A stretch of DNA of 64,000 nucleotides. It comes from a virus. The stretch is from IMG/VR virus record IMGVR_UViG_3300032313_000518, positions 1-64,000 of that record; one strand, given 5' to 3'. Both the position numbers and the translations under genes were made by a program. Shown here one piece after another: positions 39,092 through 48,108 of this stretch; the first letter of the stretch is position 1, and every line of letters starts with the position of its first letter. The notes below the pieces were generated by a model. That model made no database searches. It was not told the DNA's origin and saw only the letters and a program-made list of their open reading frames with translations.

Positions 39092-39436
39092 ATGAAGTGG
39101 AGTAAAATTATAATTTGGTGTTGTGTACTTTCTATAATATCTTGTCAAAATGAATATATAGTAGAACCACAAATAATTGATATTTTTAAAGTAGAACAAT
39201 CTACTCTATCAAATAAAAGTGAAATTAGTTTTAATGTGCAAAAGGAAGGGATATACATTGTAACTATGGTAGATAAAAATACCAATCAAGTTCTAAGTAG
39301 AGAAAAAATAAAATGTATTATAGGTAAAAATAAAATAAAGGTTTATACGAAAACAATACCAAGTCAATATTTATATTTGACATTGGAAGATAGTTTTGAT
39401 AATCAGTTAGGAAAAACAACAATAACAATAAAATAA
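39092..39436 (+). CDS. lipoprotein with a sorting-domain-like fold, 114 aa
   Basis: Lipobox LSIISC (Cys18) after a short hydrophobic signal. The remainder (EGIYIVTMVDKNTNQVLSRE, KNKIKVYTKTIP) has the strand rhythm of a T9SS type A C-terminal sorting domain or small Ig-like sandwich. The next gene is a diverged duplicate. Probably anchored in the outer membrane beside the barrel protein. Confidence 0.65.
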   Translation: MKWSKIIIWCCVLSIISCQNEYIVEPQIIDIFKVEQSTLSNKSEISFNVQKEGIYIVTMVDKNTNQVLSREKIKCIIGKNKIKVYTKTIPSQYLYLTLEDSFDNQLGKTTITIK

Positions 39437-39438
39437 AG

Positions 39439-39810
39439 ATGAAAAAAGTATTAGGATTATTAGCAATGATTTGCATAGTTGCAAGTTGTACCAATGAAGA
39501 TTTGTTAGTACCAACAACAACGGAAGTAACTGAAAAATTACAAATAGTTGGCAATATGGGTATTAAAGTAGAAACTCCATTTGTAAAAAATGAAGTTGCT
39601 ATGAATGTAAAAGCTGAAACTGCTGGAACATATGTAGTAAAGATATTAAACATAGCAAACAAATCAGTATCAAAAGAAGAAGTAACTATAAAAGCTGGTA
39701 ACAATCTATTAAAGATTTATGCAAACGCTTTACCATCTTCAGCATATAGAATTGGTCTATTCGATTTAGAAGGAAACTTACTTGGGATAGCAGATTTTAA
39801 CAAGTTATAA
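39439..39810 (+). CDS. lipoprotein with a sorting-domain-like fold, 123 aa
   Basis: Lipobox IVASC (Cys17). Body AGTYVVKILNIANKSVSKEE, GNNLLKIYANALPSSAYRIG matches the plan of the preceding lipoprotein and of T9SS sorting domains (GxYxVxI ... GxNxLxI). Two bases from its partner. Function unknown; likely a small surface or periplasmic lipoprotein. Confidence 0.65.
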   Translation: MKKVLGLLAMICIVASCTNEDLLVPTTTEVTEKLQIVGNMGIKVETPFVKNEVAMNVKAETAGTYVVKILNIANKSVSKEEVTIKAGNNLLKIYANALPSSAYRIGLFDLEGNLLGIADFNKL

Positions 39811-39837
39811 TTAAAACAAATATAAATAAAGAATAAA

Positions 39838-40164
39838 ATGTCAGAGGAAACAGAAAACTCAGGAGGCGGTTCATTAAAGAGTATTTTAATTGGACTTGCT
39901 AGCACAGTCGCATTGGGAGTTGGTGGTTATGTAACCAAACAACTAACAGGTGAAAAAGATGAGCCGGCAGCTGCAACATCAGCACCAGCACCGGTAATCA
40001 ACATTACCAATTCACAAACGCAACAACAATCTGCTGGTGGTAAAACTATAATCATCAACAAAGGTGGTAATGGAAACGGAGCAGCAGCGCCAGCAGCAGC
40101 ACCAACTCCTAAACCAAAGAAAAAAGAAGGAGACGAGTTCAAAGAAGAAAAACCACAATGGTAA
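39838..40164 (+). CDS. single-span protein with Ala/Pro-rich tail, 108 aa
   Basis: A membrane-like segment (about residues 15-32, SILIGLASTVALGVGGYV) and a low-complexity tail (PAAATSAPAPVINITNSQTQ, GNGNGAAAPAAAPTPKPKKK). Located directly before two holin-like genes. May belong to a lysis or envelope complex; no family recognised. Confidence 0.6.
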   Translation: MSEETENSGGGSLKSILIGLASTVALGVGGYVTKQLTGEKDEPAAATSAPAPVINITNSQTQQQSAGGKTIIINKGGNGNGAAAPAAAPTPKPKKKEGDEFKEEKPQW

Positions 40165-40170
40165 TATAGT

Positions 40171-40506
40171 ATGGAGAATCAACAACCGGATGGATTTAAG
40201 CAACTCTTAAATCAAATGATGAAACGCAGGTGGTTAATTACATTAATTGTGTTAATTACTTTTATGTTTACTACATTTGGAATTATGATTTCTATTCATA
40301 TAGATACGGCTGTTGGACAAGAATGGAAAGAATTATTATTACTTTTATTAGGGGCATTTATTGGTTCTTATGGTAAGATTATAGATTACTGGTTTTCTGA
40401 TACTGATAAAGATAAGATGTTAGTTCAGAAAATGGATGAAGAAGATGGAGTATCTCTTTCAAATACCGGTGGAGCAGCAGAATCATCGGAAGAAGAATTA
40501 GGTTAA
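40171..40506 (+). CDS. holin-like two-span membrane protein, 111 aa
   Basis: Two hydrophobic segments (about residues 22-45, WLITLIVLITFMFTTFGIMI, and 57-73, LLLLLLGAFIGSYGKII) and an acidic C-terminal tail ending SSEEELG. The size and topology suit a class II holin. The next gene has the same topology and tail end, so the two may act as a pair (holin and antiholin). Assignment is by topology only. Confidence 0.55.
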   Translation: MENQQPDGFKQLLNQMMKRRWLITLIVLITFMFTTFGIMISIHIDTAVGQEWKELLLLLLGAFIGSYGKIIDYWFSDTDKDKMLVQKMDEEDGVSLSNTGGAAESSEEELG

Positions 40507-40580
40507 ATTTTATAATAATAAGTTACACCCAAATACGTTTTAATAATTGGTTATATTAAATAACAATTAAATAAAAGATT

Positions 40581-40868
40581 ATGGGATTTTTTAAAGAATT
40601 ATTCAGCGATGACAATCAAATAAATGAGAAATCGGTAGTTGGATTCGCATCATTCGCAGTAATGGTAATATGTATCGCTGTTGATTTAGTAACCGGATAT
40701 ATTGGAAAAGAATTAGTGATTAACGAATATGTGTTTAACGCATTTCTAACACTAACATTGGGTTCATTCGGTATTGGTTCAGTTGATAAGTTTATCAACA
40801 AAAAAGCTGAAAATGATAAAGCTAAAATTGAAGCAGATAGTTCATCCGATGAGGAAGAGTTAGGATAG
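40581..40868 (+). CDS. holin-like two-span membrane protein, 95 aa
   Basis: Two hydrophobic segments (about residues 21-40, GFASFAVMVICIAVDLVTGY, and 52-68, NAFLTLTLGSFGIGSV) and a charged tail ending SSSDEEELG, the same end as the preceding protein. Followed by a strong terminator. Likely the last gene of the 33.96-40.87 kb transcript. Confidence 0.55.
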   Translation: MGFFKELFSDDNQINEKSVVGFASFAVMVICIAVDLVTGYIGKELVINEYVFNAFLTLTLGSFGIGSVDKFINKKAENDKAKIEADSSSDEEELG

Positions 40869-40871
40869 TAC

Positions 40872-40904
40872 AAAAGGGAGAAAGTTTTTTTCTCCCTTTT
40901 TTTT
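40872..40904 (+). terminator. intrinsic terminator
   Basis: AAAAGGGAGAAA (40872-40883) pairs with TTTCTCCCTTTT (40889-40900) and is followed by more T. Strong stem; a late-type element starts at its end. Confidence 0.8.
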
Positions 40905-40913
40905 ATATTTATA
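40904..40913 (+). promoter_or_regulatory. late-type element TATATTTATA
   Basis: TATATTTATA, 23 bases before the CsgG-like gene and directly after a terminator, so it most likely starts a new transcript. Confidence 0.65.
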
Positions 40914-40936
40914 CATAAACAAAAACAAAATTATGT

Positions 40937-41656
40937 ATGAAAAAATTATTGCTATTATTAAGTTTATGTTCGTTAAGCAGTGTTGCAGTAGGACAAACGG
41001 TAGGAAAAACTCAAACTGAAAACTACAAAGCATCATTTGAAACGAAGGTTGACATTAGTGAGTTGATGGACTATGATGGACCAACAATTCCAGTACAAAT
41101 CTTAAAATGTGGAATCAGCGATGAAATTTTGGAACAGTATCCGGAACTTAAAGAAAAGAAGGTGGGCCTTGGTGTTGCTAATATATCTATGGAATACCTT
41201 GAAAATCTCAATCGTTTTACTTTTACTGAAGATAAGACGGAGTTAAAGAACAGAATGGTTGCTCAATTCAAAGCATCCCAATCTGGTATCTCTCAGGACA
41301 AATTAGATGGTAGAGGTAAAATTCGTTTAGCACATTACTTTGTTACAATCGAAGTATATGATTTCTCCGTTTCCGAAGATGAGACAGTTAATCTAAAAGA
41401 TGGAGTAAAGAATAAGATGGTTACTCGTCTGGGTTTGCAAGTTCGTTTTACTGATGCTGAAACCGGAGAGGTATTTGGCGCAAGTGGTTTGGGTGAAGCA
41501 ACTACAACCAGAGAGTTATCTTTAATATCCGATGCAACAATCGATGATGTTAAATTTAACCAATCAACAATCGGAACATCTACAAAGAAAGCATTAGATA
41601 TTGCTTGTAGTAGAATTCTTCTTCGTATGATAAAGAAGGGGAAGTTCCCAAAATGA
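40937..41656 (+). CDS. CsgG-like outer-membrane secretion/pore protein, 239 aa
   Basis: Signal peptide MKKLLLLLSLCSLSSVAVGQ without a lipobox Cys, then a CsgG-like domain: VGLGVANISMEYLENLNRF, an ELKNRMVAQF helix, GRGKIRLAHYFVTIEVYDF, and LGLQVRFTDAETGEVFGASG. CsgG forms a nonameric outer-membrane pore for curli secretion; CsgG relatives are known in some marine T4-like phages, where a lysis or export role has been suggested. The adjacent holin-like and lipase genes favour an envelope-opening role. No curlin gene is nearby. Confidence 0.7.
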   Translation: MKKLLLLLSLCSLSSVAVGQTVGKTQTENYKASFETKVDISELMDYDGPTIPVQILKCGISDEILEQYPELKEKKVGLGVANISMEYLENLNRFTFTEDKTELKNRMVAQFKASQSGISQDKLDGRGKIRLAHYFVTIEVYDFSVSEDETVNLKDGVKNKMVTRLGLQVRFTDAETGEVFGASGLGEATTTRELSLISDATIDDVKFNQSTIGTSTKKALDIACSRILLRMIKKGKFPK

Positions 41657-41662
41657 TAAATT

Positions 41663-42403
41663 ATGACTAAAAGAGAAGTATTATATAATGCTAGTTTAGC
41701 AGTATTAGCATATTCAAAAGAAGAGCAAATTAAGTGGAGTGATTATGGGTTAGAGTTAGTGAAGTGGATTCACAACGATAAATCAGATACACAGGGATTT
41801 GTAGCAACGCGGGATAAAGCAATCTATGTTGTGTGGAGAGGTAGTGAATCAAAGAAGGATTTTCAAAATGATGCTTCAATTGATAAAGTACCATTTATAA
41901 ACGATGGAGAGAAAGTACACATTGGATTTAAATATTGTTGGGAATCGGTAGTGGGTGATACCTATGATGCAATCGATATTGCAATAGAAAACCTACAAGG
42001 AGAAACTACGGATATTGTAGTTTGTGGACATAGTTTGGGTGGAGCAATAGCAACATTGTATGCACACTCAATTAAGAAACACTATCCACATTACAACATT
42101 AAATCCGTAACAATTGGAAGTCCAAGAGTTGGCAACAAAACATTTAAGGACAATTACGATTCATATGAGATTGATACTTTGAGAGTGGTACACAATAACG
42201 ATTTGGTAACACATACACCATACATTAGATTTTATCACGTAAACTATCAATTAAGATTAGATAGTGATGGTAATGTATTAAAGAGAGATACATCATTAAA
42301 TGCATTATGGTTATACCTTAAAGCAATATTTTCAGGTAGTAATATCAAAGACCATATGGGTGATGGGTATATGAAAGCATTACAAAATTGGGTAACAAAA
42401 TAA
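41663..42403 (+). CDS. class 3-type lipase, 246 aa
   Basis: Alpha/beta hydrolase with nucleophile Ser124 in CGHSLGGAIA, a likely catalytic Asp in HNNDLVTHTP and His in KDHMGDGYM. VVWRGS is the oxyanion region of lipase_3 enzymes. There is no signal peptide, so release would depend on membrane breakdown or the holin-like proteins. Beside CsgG- and holin-like genes it could attack membrane lipids at lysis; a metabolic role is also possible. Confidence 0.85.
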   Translation: MTKREVLYNASLAVLAYSKEEQIKWSDYGLELVKWIHNDKSDTQGFVATRDKAIYVVWRGSESKKDFQNDASIDKVPFINDGEKVHIGFKYCWESVVGDTYDAIDIAIENLQGETTDIVVCGHSLGGAIATLYAHSIKKHYPHYNIKSVTIGSPRVGNKTFKDNYDSYEIDTLRVVHNNDLVTHTPYIRFYHVNYQLRLDSDGNVLKRDTSLNALWLYLKAIFSGSNIKDHMGDGYMKALQNWVTK

Positions 42404-42406
42404 TAT

Positions 42407-42715
42407 ATGTCAACAATAAGGGTTACATTATATGAGGATGAAGAAGTATTAGTGGAATGTGATTATCTTTTCAATAGAACTAAAGTTGCTATGCATATAA
42501 GTTTTAATGAAGAAGTATGGTCACATTCTTTTTTTAAAAGAATGAAATATTTATATATTGATATTCTTCAAAACTTTAAGAATGAGGGTTATAACGAAAT
42601 ATACGGAGCACCCCCAAACGGAAATATTAAAGCAAAGAAATTAGCACAAATGTTTGGATTCAAAGATTTTTTTGAAAACAACGAGTTATATTTAATGAGA
42701 ATGGAAATAAACTAA
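42407..42715 (+). CDS. GNAT-like small protein, 102 aa
   Basis: The C-terminal part FKNEGYNEIYGAPPNGNIKA and KLAQMFGFKDFFENNELYLM has the end of a GNAT acetyltransferase fold, as in other short phage proteins, but the acetyl-CoA loop is not clear. Three bases after the lipase gene. Substrate unknown. Confidence 0.5.
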   Translation: MSTIRVTLYEDEEVLVECDYLFNRTKVAMHISFNEEVWSHSFFKRMKYLYIDILQNFKNEGYNEIYGAPPNGNIKAKKLAQMFGFKDFFENNELYLMRMEIN

Positions 42716-42727
42716 ACAACTAAAATT

Positions 42728-43528
42728 ATGGGAAGTGCTGGAAAAGCAATTGAAAACGCATTTGTAGATGCGGGAAATGCAATTAACGATAATGTTATTA
42801 AACCAATCGCAGATGTAGTAGTAGATGCGGGAAATGTGATTAATGATAATGTAATTCAACCAATCGCAGGTGGTATAAACACTGCAATAGGTAGTGTAGA
42901 AGATGCATACAACTATTCAGTAGCATTTGCTACCGATAGTGCACATAGAGTAGAAAGCGCAGCTTGTACTATTGCAAGTACTACTGAAGAATTTGCAAAG
43001 GTAGGATTCGATGTAACTCAAAACGAATTTGTTCAATTATCTAAACAAGCCGAACAACAAATTGTTGCAGGTGTTGAAATAGTGGCAGCAGGTGCAGTAG
43101 CTGCATATAATTGGGCAGATGCAAATGCTTGTACAATTGGAATAACTGCAGCAATCTCTACGGGTTGTGTTTTAGCATTTACACCGGCACAACCTGCTGG
43201 AGCAGCAACTTCAACTACATTATCATTGATGGCTACGCCGGTTCTTTACGTTGCAGATATGGCAGCTAAAATGGCAGTATCAACGGCAATGGGTGTAATA
43301 GTGGCAGATGGATTTTTAGCAATACCTGGTGTTGGTGGAAATGTTGACCCACAATTATTAAGAAATGTATGTTCAAATTGTATCTATTATAGTTTAGATT
43401 CAGCTGCATTATGGGCAACGCCTGCTGGAGTTGGTATCGCAATAGGAGCTGCAGTAGCACCAGTTGTTGCATCTTTGGTATGTACTAGAACTTGTCCTAA
43501 TGGATTCAGTAAAGCATTGGGTGCATAA
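42728..43528 (+). CDS. hydrophobic Ala/Val-rich protein with internal repeat, 266 aa
   Basis: Starts with two copies of a unit DAGNAINDNVIKPIADVV / DAGNVINDNVIQPIAGGI (residues about 15-50). The rest is rich in Ala/Val/Gly with several long hydrophobic stretches and about eight Cys, without signal peptide. It might insert into membranes. Unrecognised; co-oriented with lipase and GNAT-like genes. Confidence 0.6.
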   Translation: MGSAGKAIENAFVDAGNAINDNVIKPIADVVVDAGNVINDNVIQPIAGGINTAIGSVEDAYNYSVAFATDSAHRVESAACTIASTTEEFAKVGFDVTQNEFVQLSKQAEQQIVAGVEIVAAGAVAAYNWADANACTIGITAAISTGCVLAFTPAQPAGAATSTTLSLMATPVLYVADMAAKMAVSTAMGVIVADGFLAIPGVGGNVDPQLLRNVCSNCIYYSLDSAALWATPAGVGIAIGAAVAPVVASLVCTRTCPNGFSKALGA

Positions 43529-43612
43529 TACAAACTTAACAATTTGATAATATTAAAAGTATAATTTTATTAAGGTAGTTTCCTATATATTGGTGAAAAT
43601 TAAAACATCAAT

Positions 43613-46096
43613 ATGAGGAAACTACTTTTATTATTAACGTTACTAATTCCCATAATATCCTTTTCACAAACCTTATCGGGTAAAACAAAATCAAATAAAG
43701 AAGAACTCATTGGAGTTACAATTTGGCTAACTAACAAAAATACAAATAAAAAAATTGGAAGTACATCTGATATCGAATCCAAATATCAATTCCAAAATGT
43801 AGTAGCTGGAAACTATTCAATCAAAGCATCATTTGTTGGATATAAAGAATATACAAAAGATATTACAATTAATGGAGATACCAATTTAGATATCCTAATT
43901 GAAGAAGATACAAAAGTATTGCAAGAAGTTGTAGTAAAGCAAGTAGCAAAGAAAGAAACTGCAACCGCACTTATCAATACACTTAAAGCATCTTACATTG
44001 TAGCAGATGGTTTATCAATCGAATCAATAAAGAAAACACCAGATAGAACTGTTGGAGATGCACTTAAAAGAGTTAGTGGTGTAACAATCCAAAACGATAA
44101 GTTTGTTTTAGTTAGAGGTTTAGCTGATAGATACAACTCGGCTCTACTAAACAAATCAATCCTACCATCAACCGAACCCGATAGAAGAGCATTCTCATTT
44201 GATATTATACCAACATCACTAATAGATAATATTATCATCAACAAAGGAGCATCGGCAAACCTACCGGGTGATTTCGCAGGAGGTTTGGTACAAATTACAA
44301 CAAAGGAAGTTAGTGGTGATTTCTTAAATGTATCATTGGGAGGAAGTTGGGGTTCACTATCAACGGGACAGAATTTTAGATTGGTAGACCCAATACAATT
44401 CCCATCAACGTTCCCATCAACAAACGGATATAGGATTGCTGGATTGGGTGATAGAAGAGCATACACTAAACTAATAGGTTCGCCACAATCCGAAGAGTTT
44501 TCATCTATTCCAAACTTAAATGGTAACTTATCATTTGGTGTTGTAAAAAACAAATGGAACATCTTATTCAGTTCAACAGCAAGAAATACATATTCAGCTA
44601 ATACAACCGAAAGAATCGATTATCAATCATCAACTGAATTAGCATACAATTACAAAGACTTAAATTACTCAAATGTACAATCTCTAAATGGATTATTGAA
44701 CATAGTTTATTTAGGAGAGAATCGTTATAGTTGGAAAACACTTGCTAACTACCAAAACGAAAAATCATTTTTAAGTAGAGTTGGTGAGAACTATGATAAT
44801 GTTCAGTATGTAGATAGTAAATCATCCAACTCAATTCAAAAGTTAGTATTCAATACACAATTTGAAGGTAAGATTAAAACATTGGATTTTAATGTAGGAT
44901 ATAATCTTATGTTGAGAGACCAACCTGATTATAGAGTAACACCTTACATATCATCTTTATATACATCAACACCTTATTCAATAGCATGGAGAGATACCTA
45001 TCGTTTTTGGAGTGTAATGGATGAAAACTCATTCAATGGGGGATTAAACAAATCCATAGGAGATATTCGTTTAGGAGTGGGTTACTTGAAGAAATTGAGA
45101 AACTTCAAAGCAAGAATATTCAGATACGAATCAATGGATTTATTAAATGAGATTACAAACAACACCGATAGATATACTGCCGATTTTGATTTGGCAAATG
45201 GATATGTGATGTATGAAAAAGAAATCAATGACCTAAAAGTAAATACAGGTTTTAGAACAGAATACAATTTATTCAAAGTTCAAACATCTGATTTTAGTGG
45301 ACAACGGATTTCAGTAGATAGAGAGTATTTGGATTTACTCCCATCATTAAACGCAACATATTCAACATCAGAAAAAACAAAGGTTAGATTATCGGTAAGT
45401 AAAACATTAGCAAGACCAGAGTTTAGAGAGGTAGCTAATTTTGCGTATTATGACTTTGTTAGAAACGCACAACTATTAGGAAATCCAAACTTACAAAAAA
45501 CGGATATATTCAATTCAGATATAAAGTTCGAGTTGTATCCTAAATCAGGTGAGAATATATCAATCGGTTTTTTTGGTAAGAAGTTCTTCAATCCAATTGA
45601 GCAAGTTGTAGCAGATGGTTCAGTTCCATCAAATCTATTATTAACATATAAAAATCCAAATGAAGCATTGGTATATGGAGTTGAAATTGAACTTCGTAAA
45701 AAATTAAATGATTGGTTAGATTTATATTCAAACACATCATTCATCAATTCGGAAGTTGATATAAATGGAATTAAAAGACAATTGCAAGGACAATCAAACT
45801 ATGTAGTAAATGGTGGATTGAACTTACATAAAAACAACAATACGTTCAACATATCATACAATAGAGTTGGAGATAGAATATCAGCAGTAGGATTTCAAGG
45901 ATACCCCGATATATTTGAAAACTCTCGTGATGTAGTTGATATTGTTATTCTTCGTAAAATTAAAAACGGAGAAATTAAATTAGCAGTATCGGATATATTC
46001 AGACAACCATTTGAGTATTACCAAAAACCAAATAGAACTTTAATTAAAACAAACAACGAAACAACAGTTTCACTAACACTAAATTACAACCTATGA
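43613..46096 (+). CDS. TonB-dependent outer-membrane receptor, 827 aa
   Basis: Signal peptide MRKLLLLLTLLIPIISFSQ, carboxypeptidase-regulatory-like domain (about 20-95: LIGVTIWLTNKNTNKKIGS, KASFVGYKEY), TonB box VLQEVVVKQ (about 102-110), plug (DALKRVSGVTIQN, VLVRGLADRYNSALLN, IIINKGASANLPGDFAGG) and a 22-strand-type barrel ending SLTLNYNL. It is a complete nutrient-type receptor. The four-base overlap with the beta-helix lipoprotein gene is the usual arrangement for a Bacteroidota receptor with its surface lipoprotein. Substrate not identifiable. Confidence 0.93.
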   Translation: MRKLLLLLTLLIPIISFSQTLSGKTKSNKEELIGVTIWLTNKNTNKKIGSTSDIESKYQFQNVVAGNYSIKASFVGYKEYTKDITINGDTNLDILIEEDTKVLQEVVVKQVAKKETATALINTLKASYIVADGLSIESIKKTPDRTVGDALKRVSGVTIQNDKFVLVRGLADRYNSALLNKSILPSTEPDRRAFSFDIIPTSLIDNIIINKGASANLPGDFAGGLVQITTKEVSGDFLNVSLGGSWGSLSTGQNFRLVDPIQFPSTFPSTNGYRIAGLGDRRAYTKLIGSPQSEEFSSIPNLNGNLSFGVVKNKWNILFSSTARNTYSANTTERIDYQSSTELAYNYKDLNYSNVQSLNGLLNIVYLGENRYSWKTLANYQNEKSFLSRVGENYDNVQYVDSKSSNSIQKLVFNTQFEGKIKTLDFNVGYNLMLRDQPDYRVTPYISSLYTSTPYSIAWRDTYRFWSVMDENSFNGGLNKSIGDIRLGVGYLKKLRNFKARIFRYESMDLLNEITNNTDRYTADFDLANGYVMYEKEINDLKVNTGFRTEYNLFKVQTSDFSGQRISVDREYLDLLPSLNATYSTSEKTKVRLSVSKTLARPEFREVANFAYYDFVRNAQLLGNPNLQKTDIFNSDIKFELYPKSGENISIGFFGKKFFNPIEQVVADGSVPSNLLLTYKNPNEALVYGVEIELRKKLNDWLDLYSNTSFINSEVDINGIKRQLQGQSNYVVNGGLNLHKNNNTFNISYNRVGDRISAVGFQGYPDIFENSRDVVDIVILRKIKNGEIKLAVSDIFRQPFEYYQKPNRTLIKTNNETTVSLTLNYNL

Positions 46097-47295
46097 AAAA
46101 ATTATTAGTATTGTTCGCAAGTTTAACAATCTTTGGATGTTCTAAAGATTTGGGTGGAGAAGTTACACCAATCAATGTACCAACCTCAACAACTTTGAGT
46201 GGTAACATCACATCAACTACAACTCTTACATCGGATAAAGAGTGGGTATTAAAAGGATATGTTTATGTAACCGATGGTGCTAAACTTATCATTCAACCTG
46301 GCACAACAATCAAATCTGATATAAGTGAGAAAGGTGCATTGTGTATTGAAAGAGGAGCACAAATTGTAGCAGAAGGTACTGTAGCAAAACCAATCATATT
46401 CACATCTGGTAGACCTGCTGGAGAAAGAACACCTGGTGATTGGGGTGGTATTGTAATATTGGGTAGAGCAAAAACCAATAGAACGGCAGAACCAACTATC
46501 GAAGGTGGTATCGGAAGACCTTATGGTGGAACAAACGATTTAGATAATAGTGGTGTTCTAAAATATGTAAGAATTGAATACGCTGGAATTGCAGCAATGC
46601 CAAACTCTGAAATCAACGCACTAACATTGGGTGGAGTTGGTAGTGGAACAATTATTGAGAATGTTCAAACTATCTACGCTAACGATGATGCATTTGAATT
46701 CTTTGGTGGAACTGTAAATGCTAAAAACTTATATGCATATGGAACTGCGGATGATGATTATGATTTTGATTTTGGATATAGAGGAAAAGTATCTTTTTCA
46801 GTATCAAAGAGAGACCCACAATTCGTAGATAATGGTGATGCGGGAAATGGTGTAGAGTGTGATAATGATGGAACAGGTTCAACAGCAGAACCATTTACAC
46901 ATCCTATTTTAGATAATATGATTTTAGTTGGGCCTAACGATGCAACATCTTTAGCAAACCACAATTTAGCAATGAGATGGAGAAGAGCAACTCAATTTGA
47001 GGTTTACAATTCTACAATCATTGGATATATGAAAGGTGGTTTCTCAATGGAAAGTAATGAAACTGCACAATTCTACAAAGATGGTGTAAGTAAGTTTCAG
47101 AACAATAAAATTGGTTCATACAACTTATTAAACTTTATCAGTAAGGCAACTACTATTATTACATCGGATGTAGTTAAAACAAAAGCATTAAGTGAAGGTA
47201 ATACTGAAATAACTTTAACTCCAACCGAAATAGAAACCTTATCTAAACCAATTTGGACAGCAGGTTGGACTAAATTCCCAACGAAAGGAAACTAA
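46093..47295 (+). CDS. surface lipoprotein with right-handed beta-helix fold, 400 aa
   Basis: Lipobox IFGC (Cys16) after MKKLLVLFASLTIFGCSKD. Body consists of short repeating strands (KLIIQPGTTIKSDISEKGAL, AKPIIFTSGRPAG, GDWGGIVILGRAK, VLKYVRIEYAG), the pattern of Bacteroidota beta-helix lipoproteins often encoded next to TonB receptors. It is coupled to the receptor gene by ATGA. It probably forms the lid or substrate-binding partner of that receptor, in the manner of SusD for SusC though unrelated in fold. Confidence 0.82.
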   Translation: MKKLLVLFASLTIFGCSKDLGGEVTPINVPTSTTLSGNITSTTTLTSDKEWVLKGYVYVTDGAKLIIQPGTTIKSDISEKGALCIERGAQIVAEGTVAKPIIFTSGRPAGERTPGDWGGIVILGRAKTNRTAEPTIEGGIGRPYGGTNDLDNSGVLKYVRIEYAGIAAMPNSEINALTLGGVGSGTIIENVQTIYANDDAFEFFGGTVNAKNLYAYGTADDDYDFDFGYRGKVSFSVSKRDPQFVDNGDAGNGVECDNDGTGSTAEPFTHPILDNMILVGPNDATSLANHNLAMRWRRATQFEVYNSTIIGYMKGGFSMESNETAQFYKDGVSKFQNNKIGSYNLLNFISKATTIITSDVVKTKALSEGNTEITLTPTEIETLSKPIWTAGWTKFPTKGN

Positions 47296-47296
47296 A

Positions 47297-48010
47297 ATGA
47301 AAGATAAATTAACTATCATCATCCCATCAAAAAACGAAAGCGATACTTTATATGATTGCTTACAATTTTTGTATAATCAAACGGATATAGATGGTTTTAG
47401 AGTTATAGTAGCAGATATATCAGATGACCCATATTCGGTTGGTATTTTATATAAAGCAAGAAGTAATTTCAAAGATAAATTAAAAATTGAAGTAATAAAA
47501 GGTGGGTATCCATCGGAAGGTAGATTGGCAGGTTCTAAACTTGCCAATACTCCTTACATTCTGTTTTTAGATGCAGATGTATTTCTTACAAACCATAGTT
47601 TGTTAAGTGATATATTCAAAAAGTTGGAAACAACAAAGATAGAACTATTAACTACACCATTTCAAACTTCTAAAAAATGGAATTGGGTGTTTCGTATTTT
47701 TGATATATTCCAATGGTTGAGTGTAAAGATAAACTCACCATTTGCAGTAGGTGGATTTCAGTTATGGGATAGACAAGCATATTGGAAAGTAGGGGGATAT
47801 AAAAAAGATGAATTGTTTGCGGAAGATTATTCACTTTCATCAAAATCAAATCCAAAGTATTTTCATATACATAAAACAAACGGAGTTTGGACATCACCTC
47901 GTAGATTTCAAAACAAAGGAGTATTCTATATGGTTTCTTTAATGATGCAAAGTTACATCAACAGAAATAATCCTGAATTTTTCAAACAACATCACAATTA
48001 TTGGGTTTAA
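47297..48010 (+). CDS. family 2-like glycosyltransferase, 237 aa
   Basis: GT-A fold: LTIIIPSKNESDTLYDCL at the start, then VIVADISDDP, YILFLDADVF (DxD metal motif, about residues 88-97) and GGFQLWDRQAYWKVGGY with LFAEDYSLS. This fits GT2 enzymes that add sugars to surface glycans. One base after the beta-helix lipoprotein gene. Likely to alter host or virion glycans; substrate unknown. Confidence 0.85.
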   Translation: MKDKLTIIIPSKNESDTLYDCLQFLYNQTDIDGFRVIVADISDDPYSVGILYKARSNFKDKLKIEVIKGGYPSEGRLAGSKLANTPYILFLDADVFLTNHSLLSDIFKKLETTKIELLTTPFQTSKKWNWVFRIFDIFQWLSVKINSPFAVGGFQLWDRQAYWKVGGYKKDELFAEDYSLSSKSNPKYFHIHKTNGVWTSPRRFQNKGVFYMVSLMMQSYINRNNPEFFKQHHNYWV

Positions 48011-48012
48011 TT

Positions 48013-48108
48013 ATGGGCACTATATTTCCTTTTCTTTTTGGATTTGCAGTTGTTATAGCAGGTTGTATTGTTATGATGATTGTAGACCAAATTTCTAAAA
48101 AAAGATAA
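48013..48108 (+). CDS. 31-aa membrane peptide
   Basis: ATG at 48013 to TAA at 48106-48108, sharing one base with the next ATG. Nearly all hydrophobic (IFPFLFGFAVVIAGCIVMMI) with a basic end (SKKR). It links the glycosyltransferase and phosphoesterase genes. A real gene by its tight packing, function unknown. Confidence 0.5.
   Translation: MGTIFPFLFGFAVVIAGCIVMMIVDQISKKR

Noticed and set aside
43993-44562. 189-codon leftward frame within the second TonB receptor
   Set aside because: Fully contained in a gene with clear domain structure; no promoter or recognisable protein.
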